Shown: piece after piece, positions 42,886 to 50,214 of the stretch | Layout of the letters: each line of letters starts with the position of its first letter | Numbering within the stretch: the stretch's first letter is position 1 | Assembly: GCA_963668015.2 (NCBI GenBank) | Contig: CAXXCR010000028.1 | Coordinates: 25,724-89,723, forward strand | From: Ilyobacter_A sp963668015 | Lineage (GTDB): Bacteria; Fusobacteriota; Fusobacteriia; Fusobacteriales; Fusobacteriaceae | Direction: 5' to 3' | DNA: 64,000 bases | Position numbers and translations under genes: made by a program | Notes under the pieces: generated by a model | Databases searched by the model: none | What the model was told of the DNA's origin: nothing | Seen by the model: the letters and a program-made list of their open reading frames with translations, nothing else

Positions 42886-43368
42886 GTGGAAAGGTGTATT
42901 TTGATTTATTATTCTTTTGAGGGGAACACTCATTTTGTGGCCGAGGAGATAGCATCAGGGATAGGTTGCGACACACTGAGGCTTGAGCCGTTAAAAGAAG
43001 CGAATAGCCACGGAGTCATGAAGTTTGTGTGGGGTGGCAGACAGGCCGTTATGAAAAAAGCTCCCCAACTTAAAAAATATGAGTTTAATTTAAGTGATTA
43101 TGATACTATTATAATAGGAACCCCGGTGTGGGCGTGGAACTATTCTCCGCCTATAAGGTCTTTTTTTCAGGAAAATCATGTAGTCGGGAAAAAGGTTGCT
43201 GTGTTCTGTTGTCATGATGGCGGACCTGGAAAGACACTGGAAAAGATGAAAGATGAACTCTCAGGGAATGTGATGTTGGCGCAGACTGACTTCAGGTCTC
43301 CGTTGAAAAACAGAGAAAAAACCATTGAGGGCATCGAAGAGTTTGTCAGTGCGATAAAAGAGGCGTAG
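42886..43368 (+). CDS. Flavodoxin-family protein
   Basis: About 160 residues. The N-terminal ILIYYSFEGNTHFVAEEIA is the FMN phosphate-binding loop; GTPVWAWNYSPPIRSFFQEN and VFCCHDGGPGKTLEKM surround the isoalloxazine site, as in flavodoxin-like NAD(P)H-quinone reductase relatives. AGGAGGGG directly abuts the ATG at 42880, so the GTG at 42886, seven bases from it, is a likelier start. It is nine bases or so from the next gene and probably cotranscribed with it. Confidence 0.82.
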   Translation: MERCILIYYSFEGNTHFVAEEIASGIGCDTLRLEPLKEANSHGVMKFVWGGRQAVMKKAPQLKKYEFNLSDYDTIIIGTPVWAWNYSPPIRSFFQENHVVGKKVAVFCCHDGGPGKTLEKMKDELSGNVMLAQTDFRSPLKNREKTIEGIEEFVSAIKEA

Positions 43369-43389
43369 AAAATATTTTTGGAGGACATT

Positions 43390-43761
43390 ATGAACATAAG
43401 TCTATTTACAATTCACGTGAAAGATATACAAAAATCAATAGATTTTTATCGAAACATATTCAAAATGGATATAATAAGGGATTTCAAGCCTAATGAAAAT
43501 ATGAGATTGGTGTTCCTCAAAGGAGAAGGGGGAACAAGCATAGAGCTGGCGGAAGATAGCTCGCATACGCCTAAAGTTTCTATGGAGCCAAATGTAGCAA
43601 TGGGAGTGTTTGTAGAAGATATAAATGCTGTAGTGGATATACTGAGGAACAACAACGTTAAGATTAAAACTGGGCCTTTTGAGACCCCGAACGGTACTAA
43701 GCTTTTGTTTGCAGAAGATCCAGATGGGGTTGTGCTGGAGTTTATAGAAGAAAAAAAATAA
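43390..43761 (+). CDS. VOC-family (glyoxalase/bleomycin-resistance fold) protein
   Basis: The protein has 123 residues from the ATG at 43390, which follows GGAGG. Two beta-alpha-beta-beta-beta modules are visible: TIHVKDIQKSIDFYRNIF at the start and MGVFVEDINAVVDILRNN in the middle, ending FAEDPDGVVLEFIE. The metal-binding positions are a His in the first strand and a Glu in the last. Substrate specificity is not predictable; relatives include lactoylglutathione lyase and dioxygenases. It ends in a terminator shared with the converging small gene. Confidence 0.88.
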   Translation: MNISLFTIHVKDIQKSIDFYRNIFKMDIIRDFKPNENMRLVFLKGEGGTSIELAEDSSHTPKVSMEPNVAMGVFVEDINAVVDILRNNNVKIKTGPFETPNGTKLLFAEDPDGVVLEFIEEKK

Positions 43762-43786
43762 ACGGGTTATCCCGTTTATTTTTTAT
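43756..43786. terminator. Bidirectional terminator
   Basis: AAATAAACGGG, loop TTAT, CCCGTTTATTT, with A/T runs on both sides; it ends the VOC gene and overlaps the end of the converging small gene. Confidence 0.9.
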
Positions 43787-43979
43787 TTCTCATTTTGCAG
43801 TCTTGAAACGACATATCTGTGTAGTTCGAATAAGTACAGGTACCACTTATAAGCTTGCATTTAATTGAAAAGTATTCCCAATCACCGTAGATTATCCCTA
43901 TTGAATTTTCACAGGTCAAAGTAGGGTGTTTTTCTAGAAACTCTTTTTTTTCATCAGAACTTATTAAATATTTTTCCAT
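43776..43979 (-). CDS. Small cysteine-containing protein of unknown function
   Basis: The protein has 67 residues from the ATG at 43979 (AAAGGA upstream; the ATG at 43994 is less well placed). Four cysteines occur at TLTCENS, SIKCKLISGTC and FQDCKM, with no recognised spacing motif. The sequence is acidic to neutral and has no membrane segment. I do not recognise it. It converges on the VOC gene with a shared terminator, which supports its being a real gene. Confidence 0.55.
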   Translation of the reverse strand: MEKYLISSDEKKEFLEKHPTLTCENSIGIIYGDWEYFSIKCKLISGTCTYSNYTDMSFQDCKMRNKK

Positions 43980-44112
43980 AAAATTCCTTTCCAAAATTGT
44001 TAAATTTCATTTGATTATATCAGAAAACATTAGATATTCCAATTCTAAAACTTGATATTTGCTGGGGTAATGAAATTATCAAGAGTGTAAATTTTTTTAT
44101 TTTTTCTATTTT

Positions 44113-44468
44113 ATGTATAAGTTGCTATTTAAAAATATGTAATAAAATGCTGAATTTATCTAGAAACCTTTCTTAGGACACAGAGTTTCACAGACACTAA
44201 AACAAGAGGGGCACAGAGAACGTCTTTCAATTCAACAGATTATTTTTTGTCGCGAATTACACAAATTTCATTAATCATTTACAACCTAAAAAGACAAATA
44301 TTTTTAGAAATTCTCTGTGAAACTCAATTTTTTCCTCTGTGTTCCTCTGTGACCAATTTTTTTATCTTTTGCTTGTGTCCGTTTATATTATGTGTTATGA
44401 AAATAGGTTTTATCAATATCCTATAAATTCAGTAATTTGTTATGAGGTTATGTGGCAGAGTTAGCTAA
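44113..44468. repeat. MITE-like repeat, family A copy (degenerate)
   Basis: Left end TATAAGTTGCTATTTAAA, interior GGACACAGAGTTTCACAGA, TCGCGAATTACACAAAT and CTCTGTGAAACTC, and a worn right end near GGCAGAGTTAGCT. No target duplication is seen. The following 44470-44860 is very A/T-rich; it holds only a short hairpin (CCACTGTGCACAGGGG at 44490) and a coding-like scrap (IIDEIEKSPYAQQYIFLV near 44790). Confidence 0.68.
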
Positions 44469-44862
44469 TTATAAAATATTACCTGATCCATACCACTGTG
44501 CACAGGGGATTTTTTATTTTTTGAATAATATTTAACCCAGGAATTTATCTTTGAAAAAAAATAAAAAAAATTATAAAAGAAAAACCGAGGAAAATAAAGG
44601 AGTTTAAACATACAGAAAAAAAGTAGAAAAAAATGAAAAAAAATTCTAAAATTTTTTTATTTAAAACTTTAAAAATTATGTCAAATACAAGACAGTTTTG
44701 TGGTTAAAATTTTAATTAGTGAACAGCTAGAAACTTTATATGAGGTTGTGGTGAAAAAAAACCGTTAAAAGAGTAAAAAAAGGATCATAGACGAAATTGA
44801 AAAATCACCTTATGCTCAACAATATATCTTTTTGGTAGTCAATTTTTAATCGTCTTAACCCA

Positions 44863-44891
44863 TTGACTTTATTGGGCTAAACGGATATAAT
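44863..44891 (+). promoter_or_regulatory. Strong promoter of the 22-residue peptide array
   Basis: TTGACT, 17-base spacer, TATAAT, 41 bases before the first peptide start codon. This is one of the best sigma-70 promoters in the window. Confidence 0.85.
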
Positions 44892-44931
44892 GGTGTCATA
44901 AAAGATAGATGAAAACAAAGGAGGAGCAGAG

Positions 44932-45000
44932 ATGATCGAAGTATTAGGAACAGTATCACTAACAACATTAACACTTTTAGCAGGTTACATAAAAAAATAG
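44932..45000 (+). CDS. 22-residue hydrophobic peptide, copy 1
   Basis: Starts MIEVLGTVSL and ends LLAGYIKK. A perfect AAAGGAGG lies seven bases before the ATG. The central 15 residues are hydrophobic or threonine/serine and can span a membrane, with an acidic N-terminus and a C-terminal dilysine. No known family is recognised; type I toxin peptides, small membrane-complex subunits and secreted amphipathic peptides are all conceivable. Confidence 0.78.
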   Translation: MIEVLGTVSLTTLTLLAGYIKK

Positions 45001-45034
45001 AATTTAAGTAGATGAAAACAAAGGAGGAGCAGAG

Positions 45035-45103
45035 ATGATCGAAATATTAGGAACAGTATCACTAACAACATTAACACTTTTAGCAGGTTACATGAAAAAG
45101 TAG
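45035..45103 (+). CDS. 22-residue hydrophobic peptide, copy 2
   Basis: Identical in length to copy 1, with the two changes V4 to I and I20 to M (ending LLAGYMKK). The same AAAGGAGG ribosome site is present. The conservative amino-acid changes suggest that the peptide sequence is under selection. Confidence 0.78.
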   Translation: MIEILGTVSLTTLTLLAGYMKK

Positions 45104-45137
45104 AATTTAAATAGATGAAAACAAAGGAGGAGCAGAG

Positions 45138-45206
45138 ATGATCGAAGTATTAGGAACAGTATCACTAACAACACTAACACTTTTAGCAGGTTACATAAAA
45201 AAATAG
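45138..45206 (+). CDS. 22-residue hydrophobic peptide, copy 3
   Basis: Same peptide as copy 1; one codon differs silently (TTA to CTA for a leucine). The same ribosome site at the same spacing. Confidence 0.78.
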   Translation: MIEVLGTVSLTTLTLLAGYIKK

Positions 45207-45240
45207 AATTTAAATAGATGAAAACAAAGGAGGAGCAGAG

Positions 45241-45309
45241 ATGATCGAAGTATTAGGAACAGTATCACTAACAACACTAACACTTTTAGCAGGTTATATA
45301 AAAAAATAG
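45241..45309 (+). CDS. 22-residue hydrophobic peptide, copy 4
   Basis: Same peptide as copy 1, again with silent changes. After the stop the repeat pattern ends; an 11-codon frame (TTG start near 45339, MESGTSRNRRL) with a GGGGAG upstream precedes the terminator and might be a further tiny product. Confidence 0.78.
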   Translation: MIEVLGTVSLTTLTLLAGYIKK

Positions 45310-45364
45310 TATGAAACCTTAGAAAGGGGAGTTTGCTTTGGAAAGCGGAACGTCAAGAAATAGA

Positions 45365-45419
45365 AGACTGTGACTTACAGTAAGTTTTTAAAAACTACGT
45401 AAGTTACAGTCTTTTTTTA
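45365..45419 (+). terminator. Terminator of the peptide array
   Basis: AGACTGTGACTTA and TAAGTTACAGTCT pair, followed by TTTTTTT. Together with the promoter at 44863 it defines a transcript of about 520 bases. Confidence 0.88.
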
Positions 45420-45703
45420 TTACCAGGAAAATATTCTATATGCATGATATAAGCAAAAATCCAGGCCCATAAAAAATCAATTTCTGAAAGCCATATTCAT
45501 TGAAATAAGCAGATTTTCAGACAAGAAACTTAGTTCGCGAGCAGATACCTGTAGTTTCTTGAAGAAGGAATAAGAGTAAGATAAATTTATATTTTATATT
45601 AAATGATTTTGGAAAAGAAAGGGAGTAATAAAATAAAAAAGAACCAAATAAATGGTTCTGGTTTAGAAGTTTAGGATTTAAGTATTCAAAGTAGAATAAT
45701 AAC

Positions 45704-45943
45704 TTAATTGGCGAATGCAGCTCTTTTAAGTTTTTCTGAGCATATAATAAAGTATTCGAAATGTTCTAAAAACTTTTCTTTTTCGATGCCTATTTCATGA
45801 AAAAAGTCTTTATTTATGCTCTCCAAATATGAGTTTAATTTCATTTCCTTTGAGCTTAATTCTAGGCCAAACACCTCAAAGAAATCATTGGCATAAGGAT
45901 AATTTTTTAGTAAATCACAGATATAGCTGTTTTTTAAGTTCAC
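45704..45943 (-). CDS. Small protein of unknown function (weakly DUF1858-like)
   Basis: A 79-residue protein with a GTG start at 45943 and GGGGGAAG upstream. The start SYICDLLKNYPYANDFFEVFGL recalls the DUF1858/ScdA-N type of small helical domain (LLxxYP..xxxFxxxG), but the usual cysteine context is not clear. The rest, EIGIEKEKFLEHFEYFI, is helical and acidic. It stands alone, with 45422-45703 and 45944-46107 showing no other gene. Function unknown. Confidence 0.55.
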   Translation of the reverse strand: MNLKNSYICDLLKNYPYANDFFEVFGLELSSKEMKLNSYLESINKDFFHEIGIEKEKFLEHFEYFIICSEKLKRAAFAN

Positions 45944-46107
45944 TGTCGCTTCCCCCTAATTTTTCGTTTGAAATATCTTAAATGTATTATAATACAAAGA
46001 TAAAGATGAGCATAGGTGTGTTTACAAATCTACAACCTAGGTGTAAACTTTATGTATATTTTCTACAATAAGTTTTTTATTTAAGAATTAAAAATTTCAC
46101 TAAAATA

Positions 46108-46754
46108 ACTCAAGTGTTACTTAGAATTATTGCAATAAATTACTGAATTTCTGTACTTTCTTTGCTTGTCTAAAGCACCTACAGGCATTCACTCCCTTTG
46201 GTCGATCAAAGTACCAAAGAAACGACATACCTAAGATTAATGAAACTTGTAAAAATAAATTTTACAAGGACTAGAAAATATATTCGTTTCTCTCATTATT
46301 TTCTAAGTCTACTCACTTCTAAACTAACTTTCTATTGAAATATAGTCGGCGAGCCTCCTTATTTCAACGAAAGTGGATTTCAGAACATGATTTCTTAACG
46401 TAATTTTTTTAATGGGTTTAGGCTAAAAAACTTTAAGAGCTATTATTTCTAAGCATTTTGGCCATTGAAACAATCAGCAGTAAGAAAGATCGAGGAAAAA
46501 TCTTTAGAAAAGTTTTAGTGTCCGAAGGCGTGATTTTAGTCAAGTTTGGCCATAAATCAAAGAACGAAGTGATTATGATTTATGAGCCCTCAGAAAATTA
46601 TTTTCTGAGTTTTACCCATATTTTCGAGAGTTTTCAGCTGATTTTTCACAGGCCTTGATTTTTGGTTATATCATACCCGCAGGGTGCTTTTTATCAAGAA
46701 AAAGTAACAGGTTTCGAGAAATTCAATATTTTATTATTAGGTAGCAACTTAGAT
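46108..46754. repeat. MITE-like repeat, family B copy 3
   Basis: A 647-bp element, inverted relative to the copy at 24960. Ends ACTCAAGTGTTACTTAG and GGTAGCAACTTAGAT; flanks TAAAATA and TAAAACA look like a target duplication with one mismatch. An open frame at 46458-46658 encodes nearly the same sequence as 25050-25259 (KFGHKSKNEVIMIYEPSENY). Confidence 0.82.
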
Positions 46755-46954
46755 TAAAACAAAATTAAAGTGCAGCACTCATTTACTCAAGTTTTACGGA
46801 TTCTTATACGATTTTATTACAGTAAATTTATAAGCAGGTGTCTAAAATTTTAAAGTGGAAATATATGTCCAAGACTTGACAAGATGATGAGTTTTTCTGT
46901 AAAGTAGTTACATCGGTTGATAATAATAAAATTTAGTATAGGACGGTGTTTTTT

Positions 46955-47161
46955 ATGCAAGTAAAATCAGAATACAGTATAAGTACTCATGATGGGAAAA
47001 CTACCTTAAAGGTTTTCACTTCTTTGGATGAGGCTGAAAAATTTTACAACGAGTTGGAGGACAAAGATGCATACCAGATATTCGAAATAATATGGCAGTC
47101 TATGGACGATTCCTGGTCTATTGTAAATGTTTTCCCGGTTGGAGAAGAAGAAATTTATTAG
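46955..47161 (+). CDS. Small protein of unknown function
   Basis: The protein has 68 residues from the ATG at 46955 (AGGACGG upstream). The sequence, with SISTHDGKTTLKVFTSLDEA and a C-terminal DDSWSIVNVFPVGEEEIY, is acidic and looks like a small alpha-beta domain. I do not recognise a family. It lies 28 bases before a GNAT gene in the same direction, so it is probably the first gene of a small operon with GNAT and hutP. Confidence 0.6.
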   Translation: MQVKSEYSISTHDGKTTLKVFTSLDEAEKFYNELEDKDAYQIFEIIWQSMDDSWSIVNVFPVGEEEIY

Positions 47162-47189
47162 GTAGGGTTAAGTATCAGAGGAGAATGAT

Positions 47190-47594
47190 ATGGAAATAAG
47201 AAAAATATCGGCAGAACAGACGTTGGATATGAGACATAAGGTTATGTGGCCGGACAGGAATATAGAATACGTAAAGCTCAAAGAGGACCATAAAGGGATG
47301 CATTTTGGTCTTTTTATTGACGATGTAATGGTATCTGTTGTTTCGGCATTTACAGATGGCGACTCTGCCCAGCTGAGAAAATTTGCCACTGCAAAAGAGG
47401 AACAGAGAAAGGGTTACGGTAGTTATCTGTTTAATGAGGTCGTAAAAATATTAAAATCTATCGGCATAAAAAGGGTATGGTGCAATGCCAGAGTGACTAA
47501 AATCTTATTTTATAATAATAAAGGTCTTATCGAGACCGATGTGAGATTTGAAAAAGGCGGAGAAAAGTATATTATCATGGAGAAGTTTCTCTAA
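47190..47594 (+). CDS. GNAT-family N-acetyltransferase
   Basis: A 134-residue acetyltransferase. The acetyl-CoA binding region is LRKFATAKEEQRKGYGSYLFNEVVKILKS (residues 65-93), with the GxGxG-like RKGYGSY, and the last strand contains KILFYNNKGLIETD. The N-terminal EQTLDMRHKVMWPDRNIEYV resembles the ElaA/YjgM type. AGAGGAG precedes the ATG. The substrate is unknown. It is followed 39 bases later by hutP. Confidence 0.85.
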   Translation: MEIRKISAEQTLDMRHKVMWPDRNIEYVKLKEDHKGMHFGLFIDDVMVSVVSAFTDGDSAQLRKFATAKEEQRKGYGSYLFNEVVKILKSIGIKRVWCNARVTKILFYNNKGLIETDVRFEKGGEKYIIMEKFL

Positions 47595-47633
47595 TTTTAG
47601 TCTAAAATTAATTGCATTTTGAGAGGTGGGAAA

Positions 47634-48065
47634 ATGTTGAAAGTAAGCAATGAAGTTTCAAAGATAGCAGTAAAATTAGCTCTTTCGGATAGAGAAGAAG
47701 AAAGGGAGCTAGTGGAAAGATACGGAAAACTCGGATACAGGTCTACTGCAGTTGACATAGGTGGTAAATTTCCTGCAATAGTTCCCAAAATAATAGAAAA
47801 TACACTGGTGGCCTCAAAGAGAAAGGGACTGATAGTTGACTGTCATGTACATGACGGTGCAGTTGCAGGTGCTATCAGAGAAGCGTTGGGGCAGCTTCAA
47901 AATAAGGCTAACGGCCTGAGTATAGGGGGTAAAATAGGTATTTCTAGGATAGGAGAGCATGTGAGTGTTGCAGTATTCTTTAATATAGGCTTACTGCATC
48001 TAAATGAAGTGGTTGTGGCACTTTCTCACAGGTCTATTCCGGTTCTGGATGAAGAACAGTTTTAA
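47634..48065 (+). CDS. hutP: HutP-family RNA-binding antiterminator
   Basis: The protein has 143 residues from the ATG at 47634, with GAGGTGGG just upstream. HutP of Bacillus is a hexameric protein that, with L-histidine and Mg2+, binds UAG-rich RNA and prevents termination before the hut genes. The histidine/metal segment VDCHVHDGAVAGAIREALGQ (about residues 66-85) and the GKIGISRIGEHVSVAVFFNIG strands fit the family. Here no hut gene follows; instead there is a promoter, a UAG-rich leader with a terminator, and an ABC transporter operon, suggesting HutP-type control of that operon. Confidence 0.87.
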   Translation: MLKVSNEVSKIAVKLALSDREEERELVERYGKLGYRSTAVDIGGKFPAIVPKIIENTLVASKRKGLIVDCHVHDGAVAGAIREALGQLQNKANGLSIGGKIGISRIGEHVSVAVFFNIGLLHLNEVVVALSHRSIPVLDEEQF

Positions 48066-48070
48066 AATTC

Positions 48071-48099
48071 TTGACAAAAAAATTAAAAGTTGCTATCAT
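48071..48099 (+). promoter_or_regulatory. Promoter of the ABC transporter leader
   Basis: TTGACA, 17-base spacer, TATCAT with an extended TGC before the -10. It begins five bases after the hutP stop codon. Confidence 0.85.
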
Positions 48100-48105
48100 T
48101 ATTTT

Positions 48106-48320
48106 AATAAACAGAGTAGAAAATGTAGTATGTAAAATTTAAGCAATGTCAAGTAGATGTTGCTGTGTAGAATAGTAGCTTTGGTAGAAAAAGGAAGAAC
48201 TGAATTGAAGACGATGTCGTTTTTAAATTTTAATTTAAATTTAATTCGGCAGTTTTAAGTTTACCTAATCTCCGTAAGTTACGGGGATTTTTTTAATACA
48301 GATACAGAAAGGATGGTAGT
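48106..48320 (+). promoter_or_regulatory. UAG-rich transcribed leader, candidate HutP target
   Basis: UAG triplets lie at 48117, 48126, 48154, 48168, 48173, 48176 and 48185, seven within about 70 bases. Next comes a hairpin pairing AACTGAATT with AATTCGGCAGTT (48198-48255), then the terminator at 48267-48294. The layout resembles the hutP-terminator-hutH leader of Bacillus, but the exact periodic spacing of known HutP sites is not reproduced. Confidence 0.5.
48267..48294 (+). terminator. Leader terminator upstream of the ABC transporter
   Basis: AATCTCCGT, loop AAGTT, ACGGGGATT and then TTTTTTT, 27 bases before the substrate-binding protein gene and downstream of the promoter at 48071, so it acts as an attenuator. 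Confidence 0.85.
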
Positions 48321-49304
48321 ATGGTAGCGAAAATTTTAAAAATTGTATTGGTTGGAACTTTGACTCTTTTATTGTTTGCAGGATGTGGAAAAAAGAAAAC
48401 TGAGGAAGCCAAAACTATAAAAATTGGTATCAGCCAAATAATAGAACACCCGGCTTTAGATGCAGCAAGAAAAGGATTTGAAGATGTATTGAATGAATCT
48501 GAATTCAAAGATAGACTAGACATTGAAGTGCAAAGTGCACAGGGGGATATGAGTATTGCCCAAAATATTGCAAAATCATTTATAGAGGATAAAAAGGATG
48601 CGATATTGGCTATAGCTACTCCAACAGCACAGGCTGCATTTAATGCAACTAAAGAAATCCCTATACTTATAACAGCTGTTACAGATCCGAAAGCTGCGGG
48701 TTTAGTTAAAGCGTATGATAATACAGGTACAAACGTAGCAGGAACAAGTGATGCAAGTCCGATGGATAAGCAGATGGACTTGTTGAAGACACTGCTTCCG
48801 AAAACAAAAAATATAGGTGTAATCTACAACACGAGTGAACAAAACTCAGAAATTCAAGTTGCTCAATGGGAAAAATTATGCCAAGAAAAAGGATTTGAAC
48901 TTGAAAAAGTTGGGATAACAAATATAAACGAGATGGCCAGTGCATTAGACTCACTTTTAGACAAAGTTGAAGTTTTGTATACGCCAACAGACAACTTAGT
49001 TGTGTCTAGTATGCCGCTTATTGTATCAAAATCTATTGAAAAGAAAGTCCCTGTAATAGGTTCAGAGAAAGCTCACGTGGATGCAGGAGCTTTGGCTACA
49101 GAGGGGATAGATTACTACAAGCTTGGAAGACAGACTGGTGAAATGGCAGTTGAACTTTTGAGAGGTAAAAATATATCTGAACTTGGTGTGCATACTCTAC
49201 AAGAAGCTCAGCTTGTAATAAACCTTGATACAGCTGAAAAATTAGGGATAGAAATACCTGAATCTGTAAAAAGAGAGGATGCAATTTTAATAGGAGGTAA
49301 TTAA
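48321..49304 (+). CDS. ABC transporter substrate-binding lipoprotein (COG2984, TrpX type)
   Basis: A 327-residue lipoprotein; the signal sequence ends LLLFAGCGKKK with a lipobox. The mature domain (IKIGISQIIEHPALDAARKG, AQGDMSIAQNIAKSFIED, AVTDPKAAGLV, GVIYNTSEQNS, YTPTDNLVVSSMP) belongs to the family characterised as tryptophan/tyrosine binding TrpX in streptococci. The ligand here is not certain: the HutP gene and leader upstream raise histidine as a candidate. It is the first gene of a three-gene operon and two bases from the permease gene. Confidence 0.9.
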   Translation: MVAKILKIVLVGTLTLLLFAGCGKKKTEEAKTIKIGISQIIEHPALDAARKGFEDVLNESEFKDRLDIEVQSAQGDMSIAQNIAKSFIEDKKDAILAIATPTAQAAFNATKEIPILITAVTDPKAAGLVKAYDNTGTNVAGTSDASPMDKQMDLLKTLLPKTKNIGVIYNTSEQNSEIQVAQWEKLCQEKGFELEKVGITNINEMASALDSLLDKVEVLYTPTDNLVVSSMPLIVSKSIEKKVPVIGSEKAHVDAGALATEGIDYYKLGRQTGEMAVELLRGKNISELGVHTLQEAQLVINLDTAEKLGIEIPESVKREDAILIGGN

Positions 49305-49305
49305 T

Positions 49306-50214
49306 TTGTTTTTATTAGGTAGTTTTGAGCAGGGGCTTGTATTTGCAATAATGAGCCTTGGAGTTTATATCAGTTACAAAATACTTGACTTCCCTGATCT
49401 GTCAGTTGACGGGACATTTCCTTTGGGAGCCAGTATCGTGGGTGCTTCATTAGTAGCGGGGCATTCTCCTACGGTGAGCCTATTGTTCGCACTTGCTGGA
49501 GGAGCTTTGGCAGGAGCTTTTACAGGATTTATTCATACAAAATTTAATATCAGCAACCTTTTGGCTGGAATCTTGACAATGACTGCGCTTTACTCAGTTA
49601 ACTTGAGAATAATGGGGAAATCAAATATACACCTGTTTAATATTAATCATCTGTTTAGCAATGGAGCGATTAAATCAGTATATATTATCCTAATACTGCT
49701 TGTGCTGGCGAAACTAGTGCTTGACTTCCTATTGAAGACAAAATTCGGGTTTGTTTTAAGAGCTCTTGGAGACAATGAAACCCTGGTAAGCTTTTTAGGT
49801 GTAAACGAAAAAAACTTGAAGGTGCTTGGATTAGCTCTTTCAAATGCACTGGTTGCATTTTCAGGAGGGATATTGGCTCAATACCAAGGATTCGCAGATG
49901 TTGGTATGGGTACAGGGATAATCGTTACAGGACTTGCTTCAATAATCGTAGGAGAAAGTCTTTTGAAAAGAACAAAATTGTCCATGACAAGTATAGTAAT
50001 AGTTGGAAGTTTGGTATATAAGCTGGTAACTGCATTTACCCTTAGAATGGGGCTTGCTGCAAGCGATCTAAAGCTTATAACCTCTTTGATAGTTATAACT
50101 ATACTGGCCTTAAAGCATGGGAAACTTGATTTTGTACCAAGTGTACTGGCAAGAAAACATACAAAAGACAGCAAAACTGCCGCAGTGCAAAATGGAGGAG
50201 GATCAAATGCTTAA
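49306..50214 (+). CDS. ABC transporter permease (COG4120, TrpY type)
   Basis: A 302-residue inner-membrane permease with eight or nine hydrophobic helices, related to the branched-chain amino-acid and sugar permeases. Typical segments are LDFPDLSVDGTFPLGASIVG near residue 26 and RALGDNETLVSFLGVNEKNLKVLG near 150. It starts with TTG two bases after the binding-protein stop. The stop overlaps the ATPase start by eight bases, so expression is coupled. Confidence 0.9.
   Translation: MFLLGSFEQGLVFAIMSLGVYISYKILDFPDLSVDGTFPLGASIVGASLVAGHSPTVSLLFALAGGALAGAFTGFIHTKFNISNLLAGILTMTALYSVNLRIMGKSNIHLFNINHLFSNGAIKSVYIILILLVLAKLVLDFLLKTKFGFVLRALGDNETLVSFLGVNEKNLKVLGLALSNALVAFSGGILAQYQGFADVGMGTGIIVTGLASIIVGESLLKRTKLSMTSIVIVGSLVYKLVTAFTLRMGLAASDLKLITSLIVITILALKHGKLDFVPSVLARKHTKDSKTAAVQNGGGSNA

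Larger units (their letters stand above)
44907..45309 (+). repeat. Four tandem 103-bp repeats, each encoding a small peptide
   Basis: The start codons lie at 44932, 45035, 45138 and 45241, exactly 103 bases apart. Each unit repeats AGATGAAAACAAAGGAGG, AGCAGAGATG and the coding part with only a few substitutions (for example ACATTA/ACACTA, ATAAAA/ATGAAA). The substitutions are mostly synonymous or conservative. Confidence 0.95.

Noticed and set aside
44932..45309. Antisense promoter inside each peptide repeat, as in Sib/Ibs toxin-antitoxin loci
   Set aside because: The best minus-strand pair (TTAATG and TAATAC) is weak and badly spaced, so an antisense RNA cannot be claimed from sequence.
44907..45309. 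CRISPR array
   Set aside because: The repeats are directly contiguous, 103 bp long and coding, with no spacers.
48106..48320. T-box or tryptophan-codon attenuator for the TrpXYZ-type transporter
   Set aside because: No T-box consensus and no leader peptide with tryptophan codons was found; the UAG-rich leader with HutP is a better fit.
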